Of a DNA stretch of 64,000 nucleotides, positions 62,589 through 64,000 are shown in pieces. The DNA is from Rhinopithecus roxellana (Eukaryota; Chordata; Mammalia; Primates; Cercopithecidae). Position numbers and translations under genes: made by a program. The notes under the pieces were generated by a model. That model was not told the DNA's origin. It was given only the letters and a program-made list of their open reading frames with translations, and searched no databases. The DNA is taken from NCBI RefSeq assembly GCF_007565055.1, contig NC_044558.1, positions 83,149,444 to 83,213,443 of the forward strand. Direction: 5' to 3'. How positions within the stretch are numbered: position 1 is the stretch's first letter; each line of letters opens with the position of its first letter.

Positions 62589-62885
62589 GGTAAATGCCAG
62601 TTCTTACTCTGTCCTTCAGAATCTTCTCCCAAATCACACTTGTTTATTTATTTATTTTATTTATTGAGACAGTCTCACTCTGTCGCCCAGGCAAATGCCG
62701 GTTCTTACTCTGTCAGATTCTTCTCCCAAACCACACTATTTGTTTATTTATTTATTGAGACAGTCTCACTCTGTTGCCCAGGCAAATGCCAGTTCTTAAT
62801 CTGTCTGTCAGATTCTTCTCCCAAACCACACTATTTATTTATTTATTTATTTATTTATTGAGAGATAGTCTTGCTCTGTCACCTA
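62589..62885. repeat. Three tandem copies of a flank-plus-Alu-edge unit
   Basis: Units start at 62,589, 62,690 and 62,781. Each has GGYAAATGCCRGTTCTTA, CTTCTCCCAAAYCACAC, a (TTTA)n run and GAGACAGTCTCACTCTGT (the Alu 3' edge in antisense). The last unit runs on into the Alu body. Confidence 0.93.
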
Positions 62886-63000
62886 GGCTGGAGTGCAGTG
62901 TGCCTTCTCGGCTCACTGCAGCCTCTGCCTCCTGGGTTCAACCAATTCTCCTGCCACCTGAGTACCTGGGATTACAGGTGCGTACCACCATGCCCAACCT
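62860..63000 (-). mobile_element. Alu 3'-part fragment
   Basis: GAGAGATAGTCTTGCTCTGTC to ACCACCATGCCCAACC, ending in the linker region. Confidence 0.9.
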
Positions 63001-63214
63001 CCGCCTCTGTTTTCACATGGCCTTCTTTCTATGTGTTCTCATCTTTTTTTTTTTTTCTTTTTCGAGATGGTGTCTCGCTCAGTTGCCCAGGGTGGAGTGT
63101 AGTGGTGCAATCTTGGCTCATTACAACCATCACCTTCTGGGATCAAGGGATTCTCATGCCTCAGCCTTCCAAGTAACTGGGACTACAGGAGGCACGCGCC
63201 ACCACGCCTGCCTA

Positions 63215-63215
63215 A

Positions 63216-63243
<28 letters not shown>
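63215..63243. repeat. (GT)n microsatellite
   Basis: About 14 GT units, at the tail of the nested Alu. Confidence 0.97.
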
Positions 63244-63247
<4 letters not shown>

Positions 63248-63530
63248 GTTGAGACAGAGTTTTGCTCTTGTTGCCCAGGTGGGAGTGCAATGGCACAATC
63301 TGGGCTCACCGCAACCTCCGCCTCCCGGGTTCAAGCAATTCTCCTGCCTCAGCCTCCTGAGTAGCTGGGATTACAGGCATGCGCCACCACGCCTGGCTAT
63401 TTGTATTTTTAGTAGAGACGGGGTTTCACCATGTTGGTCAGGCTGCTCTAGAACTCCTGACCTCAGGTGATCCGCCTGCCTCGGCCTCTCAAAGTGCTGG
63501 GATTACAGGCGTGAGCCGCCGCACCCAGCC
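63244..63530 (-). mobile_element. Alu, nested
   Basis: GTTGAGACAGAGTTTTGCTCT to GCCGCCGCACCCAGCC. Confidence 0.95.
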
Positions 63531-63677
63531 ATAATTTTTGTATTTTTAGGAGAGATGAGGTTTCACCACGTTCACCAGGCTGGCCTTGGACTCCTGACCT
63601 CAAGTGATCCTTCCACCTTGGCTTCCCACAGTGTTGGGATTACAGGTGTGAGCCACTACACCTGGTCACTTCTTTTT

Positions 63678-63845
63678 GTAGGGACACTTTTCATTGGGTT
63701 TTGGGCCTACCAAGGTAATCCAGGATGATCTTATCTCAAGATTCTTAATTATATCTGCAAAGATGCTTTTTCCAAATACGGTCACATTCACAGGTGATAG
63801 GGGGCCATGTCTTTGGGGGAGGGCACCGTTCTGTCTGCTGCAGTG
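63678..63845 (-). mobile_element. MaLR/ERVL-like LTR fragment
   Basis: GGGCCTACCAAGGTAATCCA, ATCTCAAGATTCTTAATTAT, GGTCACATTCACAGGTGATA, CATGTCTTTGGGGGAGGGC match the antisense of an old LTR as I recall it. Exact family not fixed. Confidence 0.55.
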
Positions 63846-64000
63846 GGCTGCAGGTACCTTTGTCATCCCTGGCCAGATTCTTTGCCAGTGGCTGGTGTTG
63901 GCTGTGAGGGAGGCAAGATGAGAATGTGAGGTCTGTGCTTCATCATCCAAGCTCTGCTCGCAGAGAAAAATGCAGAACACTGTCATTTGACAGAAAGTCA
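63846..64000. other. Unique tail of the window
   Basis: No recognised repeat or exon in the last ~155 bp. Confidence 0.5.

Larger units (their letters stand above)
63041..63667 (-). mobile_element. Alu, outer element of a nested pair
   Basis: Bases 63,041-63,214 and 63,531-63,667 are one Alu split at CTAATGTG/ATAATTTTTG. Ends GCCACTACACCTGGTC. Confidence 0.92.

Noticed and set aside
1..64000. tRNA, rRNA, snRNA or CRISPR content
   Set aside because: No cloverleaf, rRNA core or spaced short palindromic array was seen. Alu A/B boxes are the only Pol III-like signals.

Overview
This is a 64-kb stretch of primate nuclear DNA from an Old World monkey (macaque, baboon or guenon lineage). Three things show this. 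The window is saturated with Alu elements: I resolve about 125 copies and fragments, roughly half of all bases. More than twenty of the youngest copies carry the variants of the cercopithecid AluYR-type lineage: GGCTCAAGCCTG at the 5' end, GCCGAGACGGGC, AAACTAGCCGGGCGAGGTGG in the right arm, and GATCCGGCCACTGC near the 3' end. These are not features of human AluY. Older mammalian repeats (MIR, L1M, MaLR LTR, MER5A) are interspersed. No bacterial, phage or CRISPR content is present.

Layout. Bases 1-17,800 are Alu-dense flank with three interrupted minus-strand L1M fragments in the window overall (about 2.7, 8.0-9.9 and 33.2-34.6 kb) and a rearranged MaLR LTR (3.3-4.2 kb). Bases 17,800-18,900 are repeat-free and end in a degenerate ~100-bp tandem repeat. 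Bases ~18,940-19,760 are a strong CpG island with Sp1-type boxes, a GGC/TGC triplet run and a strong plus-strand splice donor at 19,311. This is best read as the promoter and non-coding first exon of a plus-strand housekeeping-type gene that I cannot name. Bases 19,311-64,000 would then be its first intron or introns, again Alu-dense, with unique islands at about 30.7-32, 39.4-42.3, 43-44.2, 46.6-48.8, 50.5-51.6, 54-56, 58.5-59.3 and 60.9-62.6 kb. One weak candidate exon lies at about 61,652.

No protein-coding gene can be supported. Every long open frame examined is an antisense-Alu frame, a CpG-island frame without supporting evidence, or a chance frame in unique DNA.

The interesting content is structural. 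There is a 44-bp-arm, 43/44-matched hairpin (20,785-20,891) inside an old MIR and within the putative intron. An old Alu is bracketed by ~110-135-bp direct repeats that look like an exceptionally long target-site duplication (23,933-24,807). A bare poly(A) insertion has a target duplication at a perfect TTTT/AAAA site (51,139-51,181). Two Alu-edge tandem amplifications are present (1,832-1,967 and 62,589-62,885). An LTR has its two halves in opposite orientations. By hand count Alu orientation shifts from about 1:1 upstream of the CpG island to about 3:1 antisense downstream. I saw no new multi-gene biological system.
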